This document shows positions 37,701 through 44,415 of a DNA stretch of 64,000 nt, in pieces; the first letter of the stretch is position 1; each line of letters starts with the position of its first letter. Source of the stretch: Alentia gelatinosa (taxonomy: Eukaryota; Annelida; Polychaeta; Phyllodocida; Polynoidae). Made by a program: the position numbers and the translations under genes. The stretch is from assembly GCA_950022655.1 (NCBI GenBank), contig OX465584.1, positions 55,665,789 to 55,729,788 on the forward strand. The letters are read 5' to 3'. The notes beneath the pieces are model-generated. The model saw nothing but the letters and a program-made list of their open reading frames with translations. It did no database searches and had not been told where the DNA came from.

Positions 37701-39406
37701 TCTAGATGATATATTTAGCAGTGCAAGCACGCTCTAAATATCACCAGCAGTGAGGGTTTCATAGTACCAGTGGCATAGGTACTATACAGAAACTGTGTTT
37801 TTAACATTGCGTTGGCGGCGACTACTGAGGAAGTGACCGATCGGCGACTCTCCCGCGGTGCGGCGAGGGTACGCTGTTGTTGCTGGTCGATGAAACTATG
37901 ATTCCCATTGGTCAGTTTTGTTTACTGGATGTGAGTATGCGATTCATTGGTCCAGATCGATCACACCGGCGTTGATGTGGCCGATCCGGTCCAGTGGTTC
38001 GCATGTCACTCTGTTTCATGCAGTTTGTGGTGGAGTAGACCCTGTGGGGTTTCGGTGCTGCCACCTAGTAGGGAGTTTGGGAAAACGGGTTCCCTGTCTA
38101 CCTACACTGCTCAGCCTTGCTGTGTGTGGAAGTTTCAAAAGTGTGGCACCCGTTAGGTGTGAGCCTGTAGGTGTCTTTTTTGTATCTGGAGGGTCTGTAG
38201 ATCATCTCAGTAGTTTTGATTCTGAAAATCTCGTCAGGCCTATGCCAAGGCTTGGATACGTAGTATCGTATTTTTTAATGCCAACTTTCATTGGTCGGTC
38301 ACTTCAGTGGTCTTATGGATAGGACGAGGGTGATTAATTTAGTTCAAATTTTTCTCGTTATGGCGTACTGTAGCTCTCTGCGTAGGTTCGATGCTTCAAA
38401 AATTAAAGGCAAATCGGACAATTATAACCGATGTCATTATCCGAAAGTTTTAATATGATCTCTAAGTGTTGTGGAATACATGACTAACTTTAAAAATGGG
38501 GGTCACCGTATTAGTTTTTAATTTAGAGATCAATATTATGACAATTCTATAATATAGAAAGACATGGTTAGTGTGGCCGAATGGAATCTGTTCAGAGATA
38601 TTTTGGTCAGAAATACTCACCGAAGTCGTAGACTGAGGTGAGTATTTCTGACCAAAATATCGAGGAACAGATGGAATTCGGCCACACTCACTTTGTCTTT
38701 TTATTACTATATACCGATATCCGATTTAAATGCCATTTTGGTACTCACTTTATCAATGATTTCAACCTCCGAAATAAGATTACGTGGTACGGTGTGGCGT
38801 AAAAATATTTTACGCCATGGTGCGGCCGAACGGAATCTTTTCTCTTAGCGCGTAAAAGTGAGACATTCGTGCACCGGTATATAGTAATAGAATATATAGA
38901 AATTCCAAGAAGTTTTTTTTTCACATAGTAAAACCCATGTCATTTTCCTCATACTTTCAAAAGATATTGTAGATGTATAGCACTACACATTTAAGTTTTG
39001 AAAACCATAGGCCACCGTCCTTAATCCTAAAATAATTGAAGAAGACCCTATTTTTCAGTACAGTTCCTATGTAAATCAAGCAAATATAAATTAGCCAATC
39101 ATACCTATCAAAATTGGATAAACTGGACAAAACATCAAATTTACTCATTTAGAATTAGAATGAATTCCAAGGAACCAGTTTTGACAGATAATTGACAATA
39201 TTATAGAATCCCCAGGTGGCGCCACCGAGAATTGTATGATATGCCTTTAAAGAAGGTTAAATAATCACCATTGCGACTTTATCTCCATATTTCGCGGCAT
39301 ATTCTAGGACCAGCTGCGGCAGTGAAGTGGCTTCCGGGATATCGACAGGGGAGAAGCGACTTCGTAACACTCCCTCCTCCTCCTCTCCTTTCCTCATTTG
39401 GTACAT
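15861..39406 (-). CDS. Acyl-CoA synthetase / 4-coumarate-CoA-ligase-like (ANL superfamily), complete, 11 coding exons
   Basis: ANL enzymes activate a carboxylic acid to an acyl-adenylate with ATP, then form a CoA thioester. Coding segments in transcription order: 39406-39269, 36618-36411, 34437-34331, 32443-32244, 30342-30168, 29001-28830, 27001-26907, 24494-24350, 23260-23178, 18907-18742, 16096-15861. They total 1725 nt (574 residues plus stop), with GT-AG junctions and matching phases. Core motifs are present: SSGTTGLEK (about 193-201), YGLTE (335-339), DGWFQTGD (408-415), IDRVKDIIKFEG (428-439) and PRPVSGK with the presumed catalytic lysine at 522. The length fits the 4CL/luciferase-like branch (about 540-570) with a slightly long C tail. 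The tail ends KTGH, so there is no SKL-type peroxisomal signal. The P-loop tail reads LEKPV where family members usually have LPKGV. The substrate cannot be inferred. Confidence 0.93.
16115..16520. repeat. Two-part palindromic element: TTATCCAT core plus GGTTTTGTGGACAGG hairpin
   Basis: The core runs from TTTATTATCCATCGTATAC (16117) to GATGGATAATAAA (about 16359). The hairpin 16366-16520 has arms with CGATGGTTTTGTGGACAGGC and loop CTCGCTAGCGCTCG. Relatives: 24505-24905, 35612-36005 and, hairpin only, 43320-43470 and 58528-58680. It abuts the last synthetase exon by about 20 bp. Confidence 0.8.
16531..17393 (+). repeat. Local tandem duplication of palindromic-module sequence (three partial copies)
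   Basis: 16580-16777 and 17196-17393 are near identical, both running GATGCTAGCCAATTAGTCGG to GACTGGCATACGGAGTTTTA. A third, more diverged copy spans 16985-17155. A full TATCCTACCCC-family element sits at 16686-16990 between them. Confidence 0.8.
17517..17990. repeat. 460-bp dispersed repeat ending in a long palindrome (copy 2)
   Basis: It is collinear with 440-900, starting at TCTCCTGCAGGAGATTCCGG and ending in the hairpin 17842-17990 with arms CGACTGGTTTTGTATACGA / CTCGTACACAAAACCAGTC and centre CTCGGATATTACTACGCGTC. Confidence 0.8.
18421..18567. mobile_element. Pogo/Tc1-like MITE flanked by TA
   Basis: The 147-bp element has ends CAGTAAAACCCCGCTTAA and the inverse AAGCGGGGTTTTACTG, with TA on both sides. 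A 440-bp relative lies at 36850-37289. TA target sites with CAGTARAACC ends are typical of the Tc1/mariner-pogo group. Confidence 0.8.
18742..18907 (-). CDS. Synthetase exon 10
   Basis: After CCACCAG the exon encodes VPPSELEALLRTHPGVVDAV and the following VVGVPAEVVGELPKAFV, the C-terminal subdomain pattern 'v.P.ELE..l..hp.v.daaVvG.pd...GE.P.AfV'. It leaves in phase 1 at TCAG|GTCGGC. Confidence 0.92.
18953..19240. mobile_element. PIF/Harbinger-like MITE inserted in a small hairpin
   Basis: The element 18978-19229 has GGCCCGGCGTCCACCTACTA ends (right end GGCCT variant). Its left flank CCACCAGAGCTACAAAACAT and right flank TTACTCTGGTCG rejoin to the short CCAGAGC hairpin family. Relatives: 33262-33553, 59200-59416, 61236-61515 and 62769-63050. 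TTA/TAA flanks suggest the Harbinger group. Confidence 0.75.
19556..20527 (+). pseudogene. LINE reading frame part 1 (endonuclease end to RT start)
   Basis: This frame starts in the SDH motif of the endonuclease and runs through the RNA-binding/thumb-like linker into RT block 1-2 (IGKSSGLDGI, FPQSWKFATVIPL). A frameshift at about 20440 moves the RT into the next frame. Confidence 0.8.
20443..21177 (+). pseudogene. LINE reading frame part 2 (RT catalytic core)
   Basis: It carries EHQYGYRKAKSTIDAIY, IFVDLKKAFDSVHHGL, FGVPQGSILGPLLF and LLYADNLVLY, then a TGA. The altered catalytic box argues that the copy is dead. Confidence 0.85.
21277..21650 (-). mobile_element. Insertion in the LINE with a solo-LTR-like segment (21327-21557)
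   Basis: LINE homology breaks at about 21277 and resumes at about 21650. Read on the minus strand, 21557-21327 starts TGTAGTTATAATCCCCC, has TATATAAACCCGGGCC, AATAAAG and ends CTACAACA, the layout of a 231-bp LTR (TG...CA, TATA box, poly(A) signal). No matching 5-bp target duplication was seen. Confidence 0.55.
21651..22256 (+). pseudogene. LINE C-terminal domain fragments
   Basis: Frames 21651-22049 and 22062-22256 give APLFEYCCLVLEGTT, LRKLQRLQYRGLRICLG and HYRGATLWN, the usual end of CR1/Jockey-type ORF2, separated by a stop. Confidence 0.8.
22550..23170. other. Intron sequence with an unexplained open frame
   Basis: A 158-codon plus-strand frame (22546-23022) begins right after the LINE tail. 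It has no recognisable domain, low complexity is absent, and short inverted words (GTCTAGAAG, GTCTAGACGC-like) recur. I treat it as non-coding intron of the minus-strand synthetase gene. Confidence 0.3.
23178..23260 (-). CDS. Synthetase exon 9: hinge exon (short)
   Basis: The exon is two bases plus 27 codons and encodes GDLFRFDINGYFYFIDR then VKDIIKFEGLQ. This holds the ribose-contacting D, the hinge region and the 'R.kd.Ik..G' motif (A8). Without it, exons 8 and 10 would be out of phase, so it is required. Confidence 0.9.
23480..23700. repeat. Palindrome remnant
   Basis: It contains GAACGAGGTGATAACCGAGT and AAGCGTTCCAAAC, a diverged copy of the loop found at 5700, 28395 and 62238, with TTGGTATCC/GGATACC-type flanks. 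Confidence 0.4.
24030..24338 (-). repeat. 300-bp palindromic element, TATCCTACCCC family (inverted, full copy)
   Basis: It reads ATCGTAAAACTGGATGAG at the left and GGGGTAGGATAA at the right. Part order is the same as 3467-3765 and 40678-40985 when inverted. It ends 12 bp downstream (in transcription) of synthetase exon 8. Confidence 0.85.
24350..24494 (-). CDS. Synthetase exon 8: GE-GELxIxGP and DGWFQTG
   Basis: The exon encodes VVDLEDG, GETGELRIQGPQVCLGYL and EDGWFQTG, the strand-loop preceding the ribose-binding aspartate. It leaves in phase 1 at ACAG|GTGAGA. The first base of the split glycine codon is here; the rest is in exon 9. Confidence 0.92.
24505..24905 (-). repeat. Two-part palindromic element (hairpin plus TTATCCAT core)
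   Basis: Hairpin 24505-24652 (CGATGGTTTTGTGGACAGGC arm) is followed by the core 24655-24905 bounded by TTTATTATCCATC and GATGGATAATAAAG. It is an inverted relative of 16115-16520 and begins 11 bp upstream of synthetase exon 8, so exon 8 is hemmed in on both sides. Confidence 0.8.
25067..25432. mobile_element. PIF/Harbinger-like MITE with TTA duplication
   Basis: The ends GGGGTCCCTTCCACCTACTA and its inverse are flanked by TTA on both sides (25064-25066 and 25433-25435). The interior repeats (CGTAGCCCGT) at 25255-25300 and 25390-25425, plus TTGTCGCCGA words. Confidence 0.8.
25964..26750 (-). mobile_element. 5'-truncated LINE copy with 23-bp target-site duplication
   Basis: GTCTTGTCAG followed by CCATCCTATATA (one mismatch between) occurs at 25941-25963 and 26751-26773. 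Between them a 787-bp insert encodes on the minus strand SLNENLRQVKKSANARLFKL and MEYACFLHDGGNQT, the C-terminal part of the LINE family whose longer copy is at 50452-52365, with the same 3' UTR (TTTATTCAATCTGTC). Located in intron 7 of the synthetase gene. Confidence 0.88.
26907..27001 (-). CDS. Synthetase exon 7: YGLTE motif
   Basis: The exon encodes YGLTECAAVIIG (motif A5, adenine/acyl pocket) and SVGRVLANINCK, and ends at AAG|GTAAGC. The acceptor is CTTTCAG. Confidence 0.9.
27010..28380. other. Intron 6 of the synthetase gene, no feature recognised
   Basis: AT-rich intron. No exon, LINE frame or strong palindrome was recognised before the element cluster at 28385. Confidence 0.5.
28385..28632. 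repeat. Palindromic module cluster (CTCACCCC type)
   Basis: 28385-28480 has the AAGGCGACAGCCGAGTGAAT loop. 28486-28632 is a core bounded by TTTATCTCACCCCTG and CAGGGGTGAGATTAA with CAATGCTAAGCCTATGG, the TCACCCC sister of the CTACCCC family. Confidence 0.65.
28830..29001 (-). CDS. Synthetase exon 6
   Basis: With acceptor TTTTTTGGACAG, the exon encodes PDVLMLIPPIIDELL, a typical 'pTv...vPp....l' helix, then SSVHTISNTASYL where most relatives have 'gaAPl', and RFRQ before a phase-1 donor A|GTATGA. The split codon forms I before YGLTE. Confidence 0.87.
29100..30130. other. Intron 5 of the synthetase gene, repeat fragments only
   Basis: A short direct repeat (GGATCGGTGGGGCCGATCTT at 29681 and GGATCGGGTAGTCCGATCTT near 29391, both followed by CTTCATATTTGGTA) marks a dispersed element of about 300 bp, and a half hairpin CCACCAGAGC lies at 29635. 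No exon seen. Confidence 0.45.
30168..30342 (-). CDS. Synthetase exon 5
   Basis: The exon follows CTGCAG and encodes the 'd....l.m.H.f' region (LLLNLSMSHPFVLT), the histidine being the one usually found in LPxFH, then GTTFIILPV and IEAIQKYK before the donor AAG|GTACGT. Confidence 0.9.
30361..30720. repeat. Module pair split by a PIF/Harbinger-like MITE (30454-30646)
   Basis: The MITE 30454-30646 has CCAGATCCACTAAGGCGA arms and TAA on both sides. Its flanks are two copies of the same 75-bp sequence: 30365-30440 and 30655-30720 both run CATCTCACCCC ... CTCTTAA(C/T)ATTG ... AACTCGTATC. Confidence 0.72.
30730..31740. other. Intron 4 of the synthetase gene, no feature recognised
   Basis: Mixed-composition intron without a clear repeat. 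A frame at 31140-31388 has no family resemblance and is antisense to the gene. Confidence 0.4.
31748..31775. repeat. Poly(T) tract
   Basis: A run of 28 T. It may be the tail of a minus-strand retroelement, but no element body was recognised beside it. Confidence 0.8.
32244..32443 (-). CDS. Synthetase exon 4: ATP-binding P-loop
   Basis: The exon encodes the signature NFSSGTTGLEKPVRTCHYN (motif A3, phosphate-binding loop). SGTTG and the following lysine are kept, but the usual PKG around the lysine reads EKP. The donor is CAT|GTCAGT. The acceptor CCAACAG allows AAG|GTG, so 32440 is an alternative start three bases in. A piggyBac-like MITE ends 21-22 bp upstream of the exon. Confidence 0.92.
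32466..32830. mobile_element. piggyBac-like MITE beside synthetase exon 4
   Basis: The ends CCCTTTAAGG and CCTTAAAGGG are flanked by TTAA at 32462-32465 and 32831-32834, the piggyBac signature. The interior starts with tandem units built on the palindrome GATGCCTTAAGGCATC. The element ends 21-22 bp upstream (in transcription) of exon 4. Relative: 46707-47114. Confidence 0.85.
32835..33261. mobile_element. MITE, GGGGGGCGTCCACC ends
   Basis: TGGGGGGCGTCCACC at the left and the inverse GGTGGATGCCCCCCTT at the right. The interior is rich in GGCTACGACAA/TTGTCGTAGCC palindromes. It abuts the piggyBac-like element on one side and 33262-33553 on the other. Relatives: 41724-42137 and a right half at 58880-59050. 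Confidence 0.75.
33262..33553. mobile_element. PIF/Harbinger-like MITE, CCCGGCGTCCACCTACTACG family
   Basis: The left end is GCCCGGCGTCCACCTACTAC and the right end CGTAGTAGGTGGACGCCAGG before TTA. The interior GCACCTTCTCGATATGTC and ATCGCGTTGGAAGGTCACC match the copies near 19000, 59200, 61236 and 62769. Confidence 0.8.
33560..34320. other. Intron 3 of the synthetase gene, no feature recognised
   Basis: AT-rich sequence without a clear repeat or exon. Confidence 0.45.
34331..34437 (-). CDS. Synthetase exon 3
   Basis: The short exon (two bases plus 35 codons) encodes EVRARITMGDVCHIVTTPEL and the following helix up to VDFSIK, with donor AAG|GTTAGT. It corresponds to the 'E...ql.ds..k.ivt.pel' region of 4CL proteins. 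The phase matches exon 2 (joined codon GAT). Confidence 0.87.
34725..35415. repeat. Chain of palindromic modules
   Basis: In order: GGGGTGAGAAAAATCC; hairpin 34740-34866 (CAACACTCCACTCG arm, loop CTCGGCTTCGCATC); hairpin 34880-35005 (ACTTGGTC...GACCAAGT arms, AGTTTGACTGCAGAGTAA stem); CTACCCC core 35010-35152 with GCCATAGGCTTAACATTCG; a truncated second hairpin to 35275; TCACCCC core 35276-35413 with AACGTTAAGCCTATGG. Modules alternate core-hairpin-core. Confidence 0.75.
35612..36005 (-). repeat. Two-part palindromic element (hairpin plus TTATCCAT core)
   Basis: Hairpin 35612-35752 has CGATGGTTTTGTGGACAGGC and its complement in AGCTGCCTGTCCACAAAATC. The core follows, bounded by TTTATTATCCATC and GATGGATAATAAAT, with GTATACCACAGTTATGGTAT inside. 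Confidence 0.8.
36012..36402 (-). repeat. TATCCTACCCC-family variant, ending at synthetase exon 2
   Basis: ATCGTAAAACCGGATGAG and a hairpin with CTGGGCTCCCGTATGCG / CGCATGCGGGAGCCCAG arms, then a core closing with AATGTTAAGCCTATGGGG and GGGGTAGGATAAA. It ends about 9 bp from exon 2's donor. Confidence 0.75.
36411..36618 (-). CDS. Synthetase exon 2
   Basis: The exon follows ACCAG and encodes IDPVGERQMTYAELV, the 'D...r.TY.eL' opening of the AMP-binding domain, then GDVVLILLPNCMEYPVIFHA, the 'D.v....pN..e....f.a' helix. It leaves in phase 1 at CCACCAG|GTAAGT. Confidence 0.9.
36850..37289. mobile_element. Pogo/Tc1-like MITE flanked by TA (long copy)
   Basis: CAGTAGAACCCCGCCTAA and GCGGGGTTTTACTG at the ends, TA on both sides, and repeated (AGCGGACACC) words inside. 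It is related to 18421-18567 but has about 290 bp more interior. Confidence 0.8.
37290..38557. other. Intron 1 of the synthetase gene, no repeat recognised
   Basis: Ordinary-looking intron. A 134-codon plus-strand frame at 37918-38322 has no family resemblance and is antisense to the gene. Confidence 0.4.
38558..38700. repeat. Long near-perfect palindrome (143 bp)
   Basis: Arms of about 64 bp: AATGGAATCTGTTC pairs with GAACAGATGGAATTC-side sequence, and GATATTTTGGTCAGAAATAC with GTATTTCTGACCAAAATATC, around a 15-bp loop. A partial relative is near 38815-38890. Confidence 0.85.
39269..39406 (-). CDS. Synthetase exon 1 (start codon)
   Basis: ATG is at 39406-39404, followed by MYQMRKGEEEEGVLRSRF and then PATSL-like spacing to LVLEYAAKYGDKVAM, and the donor ATG|GTGATT at 39268. 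VLRSRF and LVLEYA match the 'v.rSpfpdv.ip...l..fv' opening of 4CL-type enzymes, which supports this start. A second ATG three codons on is an alternative. No signal peptide is seen. Any 5' UTR exon and the promoter lie above 39406 and were not identified. Confidence 0.82.
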
Positions 39407-39799
39407 CGTGCTAGTCTTCAGAGATCAAGCAGGTGCTTTAAAATATGAATGTAAAGGAAATTGATAAGTATAAAACTTTCAAAACACAGACAAAAACTCG
39501 AATGCTTGACAGTATTCCTAATAATTAGATGTATGGTGAACCTTCCGTGTGTTTGGTTATAGTGTTTTTAAAGGACAATATCTTAGCCATATTTTGCTGT
39601 GCAATTGCTGGTGTTGTCCATGGGTTATAAGGTGCACCCCTGCAGTTACCTTTTATTTAATGAAAATGTATCGTATGAGTTTTGTTTGCTCTAGAGTATT
39701 AACTGATAGGGGGTGGGGTAGGTTATGAAACACAGGCCTGATATCCGCCCTGGTTTTATTGTTGCTATCACCTTTGTGAAATACATTTCTTAAGCCAAT

Positions 39800-40165
39800 G
39801 TCTGTATTCAGTACTATTAGGAAACAGGCTTACTGTGACTGTACGTGATGAATACGCGGTAAAATTTACGATAAAACGAACCGATGCCGAAGGCAGAAGT
39901 TCGTTTTTTCATCAATATTACCAAGTGTTTATCACGTACAAACACAGTAAACCTGTTTTCGTATTATTATTATTTACCTTAGAATGTAAAATTTTTACCT
40001 ATGCTTTTGGGCGAGTTTTCTTTTATTATGCTGCCGTACATGCCCCGTACGCCACATACATACCCCGTACGTCACCTAGGTGTCGTACAGATATAAATAC
40101 GACATGGGTAGGAGTGGGCCGTATGTGTGGGATATACTACCACAGGTATATAATGATAAGCAAAT
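39800..40165. repeat. Palindromic fragment pair, inverse of 15055-15360
   Basis: 39830-39960 has ACTGTGACTGTACGTGATGA with the inverse TATCACGTACAAACACAGTA and loop CGATGCCGAAGGC. 39990-40165 has CACCTAGGTGTCGTAC and ACATGGGTAGGAGTGGGC, matching the other strand of 15055-15200. Confidence 0.65.
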
Positions 40166-40169
40166 ATGG

Positions 40170-40670
40170 TGTACTCAATGAATGTAACTGAGAGACTGTG
40201 AACAAAACATGAATCATGTAAAATCCAAGAAGCAATGATGAAATAAAAAGTTCTGAAAAAATATATTGTAACGTGTAACCTACCTTCCAGGCAAAAGACT
40301 GATTAAACAGTTCTCAGATCACATACTCCGTGAAGTTATTAATAAGATAAGGCTTATCTGGAATAGAGCAGGTGTAGCAGAGAATAGTGCAGTATTGTCC
40401 ATAGTCAGCAGCATTTGTATTTGATCCACGGCTTATTAAAAGGCTACATCGATGACTGACCAATAGTCCTGTCAATGTTTCCAAGACGTGAAAGGATTAT
40501 ATACAAACTGTAGGTATACCTTTACGGCCTTCACCTTTGTCAAGTGTTGTTTTTATAGGAATATCAATAAGTTTAAGGTTATGTAGATTAGTGCGTTGTT
40601 TCCATGTCACTTCTCGCAGCAGGAGAATAGAAACCAACCAAAACCTGTGGTACATAATAGAGACTCCATC
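40170..40670. other. Upstream intergenic DNA, no gene recognised
   Basis: Upstream flank of the synthetase gene. No first exon or promoter element could be identified. Confidence 0.4.
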
Positions 40671-40677
40671 TCTGCTT

Positions 40678-40985
40678 TTATCCTACCCCTAATATAAAAT
40701 CCCATAGGCTTAACATTGGGTTTCCGTATGCCACGCTGACTGGCATACAGAGTTTTATATGCCACTAGTGGCATACAGCATTGTTATCACGTAATATTCC
40801 AAAATCGAGGAGACAGGGTAGGATAAAATCAAAACCTGATTCGTTTTAATCTTGGCCACCGCATTCCACTCCTAAAGTTTTGGCTCCGGACTTCACTCGG
40901 CTTCGCCTCGTGAAATCACTATGCCAAACTCCAGTCGTGGCATACGGTGACCAAGATTAAAACTCATCCAGTTTTACGATAATAT
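40678..40985 (+). repeat. 300-bp palindromic element, TATCCTACCCC family (full copy)
   Basis: The cleanest copy: TTTATCCTACCCCTAATATA, CCATAGGCTTAACATTGG, then GGGTAGGATAAAATC at about 40820, then the hairpin with TTTTAATCTTGGCCACCG and CACTCGGCTTCGCCTCGTG, ending TCCAGTTTTACGATA. Confidence 0.88.
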
Positions 40986-41039
40986 GTCACTGCTGATTGG
41001 TCAGTCATCATGGTGTCGGTGGACGACATCCATGTTCCC

Positions 41040-41093
41040 AGTTTTTTTTGTTTTGTTTTTTTTTTTGTTTTTTTTTTTGGGGGGGGGGGGGAC
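41040..41093. repeat. T-rich tract joined to a G13-14 homopolymer
   Basis: Imperfect T runs followed by about 14 G. Simple low complexity; possible sequencing difficulty. Confidence 0.85.
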
Positions 41094-41723
41094 TTAATTG
41101 ACATTAGGATTCATAGAAATTACTCGATTACCTAATCCGTCCATGGAATGTATATGATATTCACAAAACATTAACACATTGCCACGAGTGCGATTTATAT
41201 TGTCCGAATATTAAAATTAAAAATTAAGTAAGGTCAAGGACCTCCTATCGCAGTTTGAAGTAGCCAAAGTGGGTAATCCGTATTTATACTTGCATCTCAT
41301 GGTGTCGAATTGTATTCATGATTAATTATTTTTCCAATAAACATGGCTAACTAACACGATACAGAGATATACAGGCAAGCAAAATACACAATAGTCACAG
41401 GAGGAACATGGTATCACAGAAAAGAATATGCACAAAAGACAAATTGAGCAAATGACAACAAAAGGGAGGATGAGTTTTACCACAGGGACCAAGGTTTCAC
41501 AAGCTAATGGCGCTATAGACACGAGAGAAACATATGAGCCAGTGAGTTCCCGACACACGACAACAAGGTTTCCGACATGCTTCAGAGAGAAAATCATGTT
41601 TTCTGTAGGAAGGCATGGGTTTATCGCAGCAGGGGGCCCAGTGCTCTTAAATGGCTTCCGACATGTTTCCGCCACATATAACAAGTTGTAGGCCTTCTGA
41701 CAGAATCATTTAAGATCAGTTAA

Positions 41724-42137
41724 GCGTGGCGTCCACCAACCATGACAGGGCTACGACAAGCGCAGACAAGAAAGTTCCAATCGTCGCTTGTCGTAGCCTT
41801 GTCGTAAGAAGGGGAGCTTTATGACAGCGTTGTTGGGGCGTGTCAGGAAGTGCACGCTCCACAAAAATTTCCTATCGTAGACCCCTGCGACATGCTCCCG
41901 ACACGCCATGACACTCTACGACAAGGGTCCAGTTGTGAGAAAAATCGAACATGCTCGATGTTGTCGTAGCCTTGTCCGAAGACTCCTGACAAGCTTCTAA
42001 TTGTGGCCTTGTCATAGACTCTTGTCAGGAAATGGTTTCCACCAACCACGACAAGACCTCCAATCGTAGGCCAATCGTGGACCTTGTCGGGAAGCCATTG
42101 TCGTAGCCTTGTCGTGGTTGGTAGACGCTCCCCTTTA
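41724..42137. mobile_element. MITE, GGCGTCCACCAACCATGACA family
   Basis: GTGGCGTCCACCAACCATGA at the left and GTGGTTGGTAGACGCTCCCC at the right, with (CTACGACAA)/(TTGTCGTAG) words throughout and GACATGCTCCCGACACGCCA inside. Same family as 32835-33261. Confidence 0.78.
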
Positions 42138-42139
42138 CT

Positions 42140-43025
42140 GTAGCCGCAAAACCTTTATAGGATGTATCGGAGCATGTCGGAAGGACATCATAAAGTGCTA
42201 CGATGAAAGAATGCACTTGGCGTGTCGTAACATTCTGAGACACTCTGATACACTGCGATACAGCCCTCCTGACAGTGCTACTATTGGAAAATTCAAGTTT
42301 TAGCCTTAACCTAGCCATGTGGGGAGTTCGTTGGGAGCAGTGGGTTCCTGGCCTAACAATAAACCAAAGTCTCATGGAATGAAACACTTAATCTTTCTGC
42401 TTTTCCTAAACAACGCTGACTGGATCTATACATCTTGGGTCAGACCAGATAAGGGCAATCTGACCTGTCAATTTGACCCTCTTGTTAAGGCAAGCCTTAT
42501 CAGCGCTAAAGTCTGTATTGGAAAGATTGTGTTTGATATTTCGCCACGTTCTGACTTTTGTCATATTCACTAGATCTCAACAATGACTAGGCTAATTCAT
42601 GTATATATGCAAGAACGTGCTTATATTGCATCAACTCTTACTTCAAAGCGTTGTGTATGTATTTTGGGCAACACTATTGGAAAACAAATGAGGCCTTGCA
42701 GTGACATGATGAAATTGCTAGCATGTTCATTACGTTTGCAAGTATTTTGTTTTTCATTGACTGAATAAACGGTTCTTACCGAAGTTAGATCTTCCAACGC
42801 GTATTGCGTATGGAGTAACAAGTTACATACACATCTTTAAAGTACATTCTATTACACAAGGAATAATATAGCAATATAGACAAAAGTAGGGTGATGAAAA
42901 TGATGAGTAGATGAAAGAAGATAACTCTCAAACAATTTTTAGCCTTTAACGCCAATCGTAACTTGAATACTGTTGTTTGACATTTTTTATTAAATCATTT
43001 TAGACTATCAGTGTTTTGTTCTTTG
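42140..43025. other. Intergenic DNA, no feature recognised
   Basis: No gene. 42150-42300 has GTCGTAACATTCTGAGACAC-type words that may belong to the MITE at 41724. Confidence 0.4.
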
Positions 43026-43029
43026 GAAC

Positions 43030-43318
43030 CCAGAGAATTCCATAATTATAGTCCCCTATAGAATGGCGATTTGTAATAAGTACTGCTATGTACACGTTCA
43101 GTAATAAGACAGAGTTTGTTTTTGCTTCTGGTTCTACGATCACGTAAATCTAGGTTTTTTTTAGAATTCTGGCATTGTTTGTACATCATTGTTAATAATT
43201 GAATGTTACGCCTACAATCTAAATAATCTAATCCTATTTCTTTGTGCAGTTCATCATTAATGCTATAACAATGGAAACCTGTGATAATAATTTCCTTTCG
43301 AAGTTTTGAACAAATAGC
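43030..43318 (-). pseudogene. LINE 3' fragment
   Basis: The minus-strand frame gives RRNIQLLTMMYKQCQ and RRTRSKNKLCLITERV and KSPFYRGL, the C-terminal pattern of CR1/Jockey-like ORF2 (compare RTRSQNKIRLK at 58.7 kb and RGTRSDNKVRFHERK at 50.8 kb). It abuts the palindrome at 43320. Confidence 0.75.
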
Positions 43319-43319
43319 C

Positions 43320-43470
43320 AATGATCGATGGTTTTGTGGACAGGCAGTCGTAAACTACAGGAGGATGGCACATAGTAATATACGAGCTTTAGCGAATCAT
43401 TAGAAAGCCAACTTTGACTGCTTTACAGAGCCGCCTGTCTAAAATACTACCACAATTGTTTGTTGTATCT
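43320..43470. repeat. GGTTTTGTGGACAGG hairpin (diverged copy)
   Basis: CGATGGTTTTGTGGACAGGC at the left with CAGAGCCGCCTGTC at the right; the centre has degraded. Followed by TTTGTTGTATC and a TACCCATC remnant of the TTATCCAT core. Confidence 0.7.
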
Positions 43471-43847
43471 AATACCCATCCTCACGACTAAAATCAACTC
43501 AGTAGTTATTACTCTATAGAGTATATCGTTGGAGACCATTCTTCTGCTGTCCAGTACAATGGGACTATTTTCCCGTAGTCAATGGCGTCGTAAGAAAATC
43601 CCTGAAGTTATTTGCAAGAAGAAAATCTTTTTCTACCCCCCTCCCCCAGCCACCAGACTAGAATGCTTCCTATGAACTCAGATGCGATGAAAACTGTGTC
43701 CCCTGATGATTAGGATTAGTATCACTGTCTGTACTGACGACACAGAATCGCCGCTGTAGCAATTTCAGTATTATCTATGGGGAGCTTGTCAGGGAAAACC
43801 TTGAAAGTCATGGAAGTAATAATACAAATACTTCTTATATATACATA

Positions 43848-43879
43848 CACACACACACACACACCCACCCACACACCTA

Positions 43880-43928
<49 letters not shown>

Positions 43929-43936
43929 ACACACAC

Positions 43937-43982
<46 letters not shown>
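43848..43982. repeat. (CA)n microsatellite
   Basis: About 135 bp of CA with CCCA and CCTA interruptions, similar in make-up to 11358-11531. Confidence 0.95.
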
Positions 43983-43984
<2 letters not shown>

Positions 43985-44415
43985 ATATGTATATGGGGTA
44001 CGTGGAATAATATGGGGTTTACATAAATAGGTTCTATTGAGGCTTTTAAATAGTGAGGACGATATTTCTGCGTCCTATAAAAACCCTGATTTCAGGGATT
44101 TCCCGACATCCCTCAATCATCACATTTAATGCATGTAAACGTGCCAGTTACAAGCATTGAAGCAAGCATGGTACCATCTGGTGAGAGTGGGCTACACTAA
44201 AGGATGTTATAACAGTAAGAAGACCCATTGGGTGGGAAACAGGGAACGGAAGGGCTATGTACGTATACCCATTGTAGGACACCTATCATGGCATTTCACC
44301 TTCTGAAGGCTTGCATATTGACCCACCCATCATTACGGTATCAACAGTCTCATGCGTCTAGTTCATGGCTACACTGCGAGAGGCGTGGCCGTGCCGGACT
44401 GTACCTACTCTGGTC

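Noticed and set aside
37918..38322. 134-codon plus-strand frame in synthetase intron 1
   Set aside because: No domain, no splice or promoter support, antisense to the host gene.
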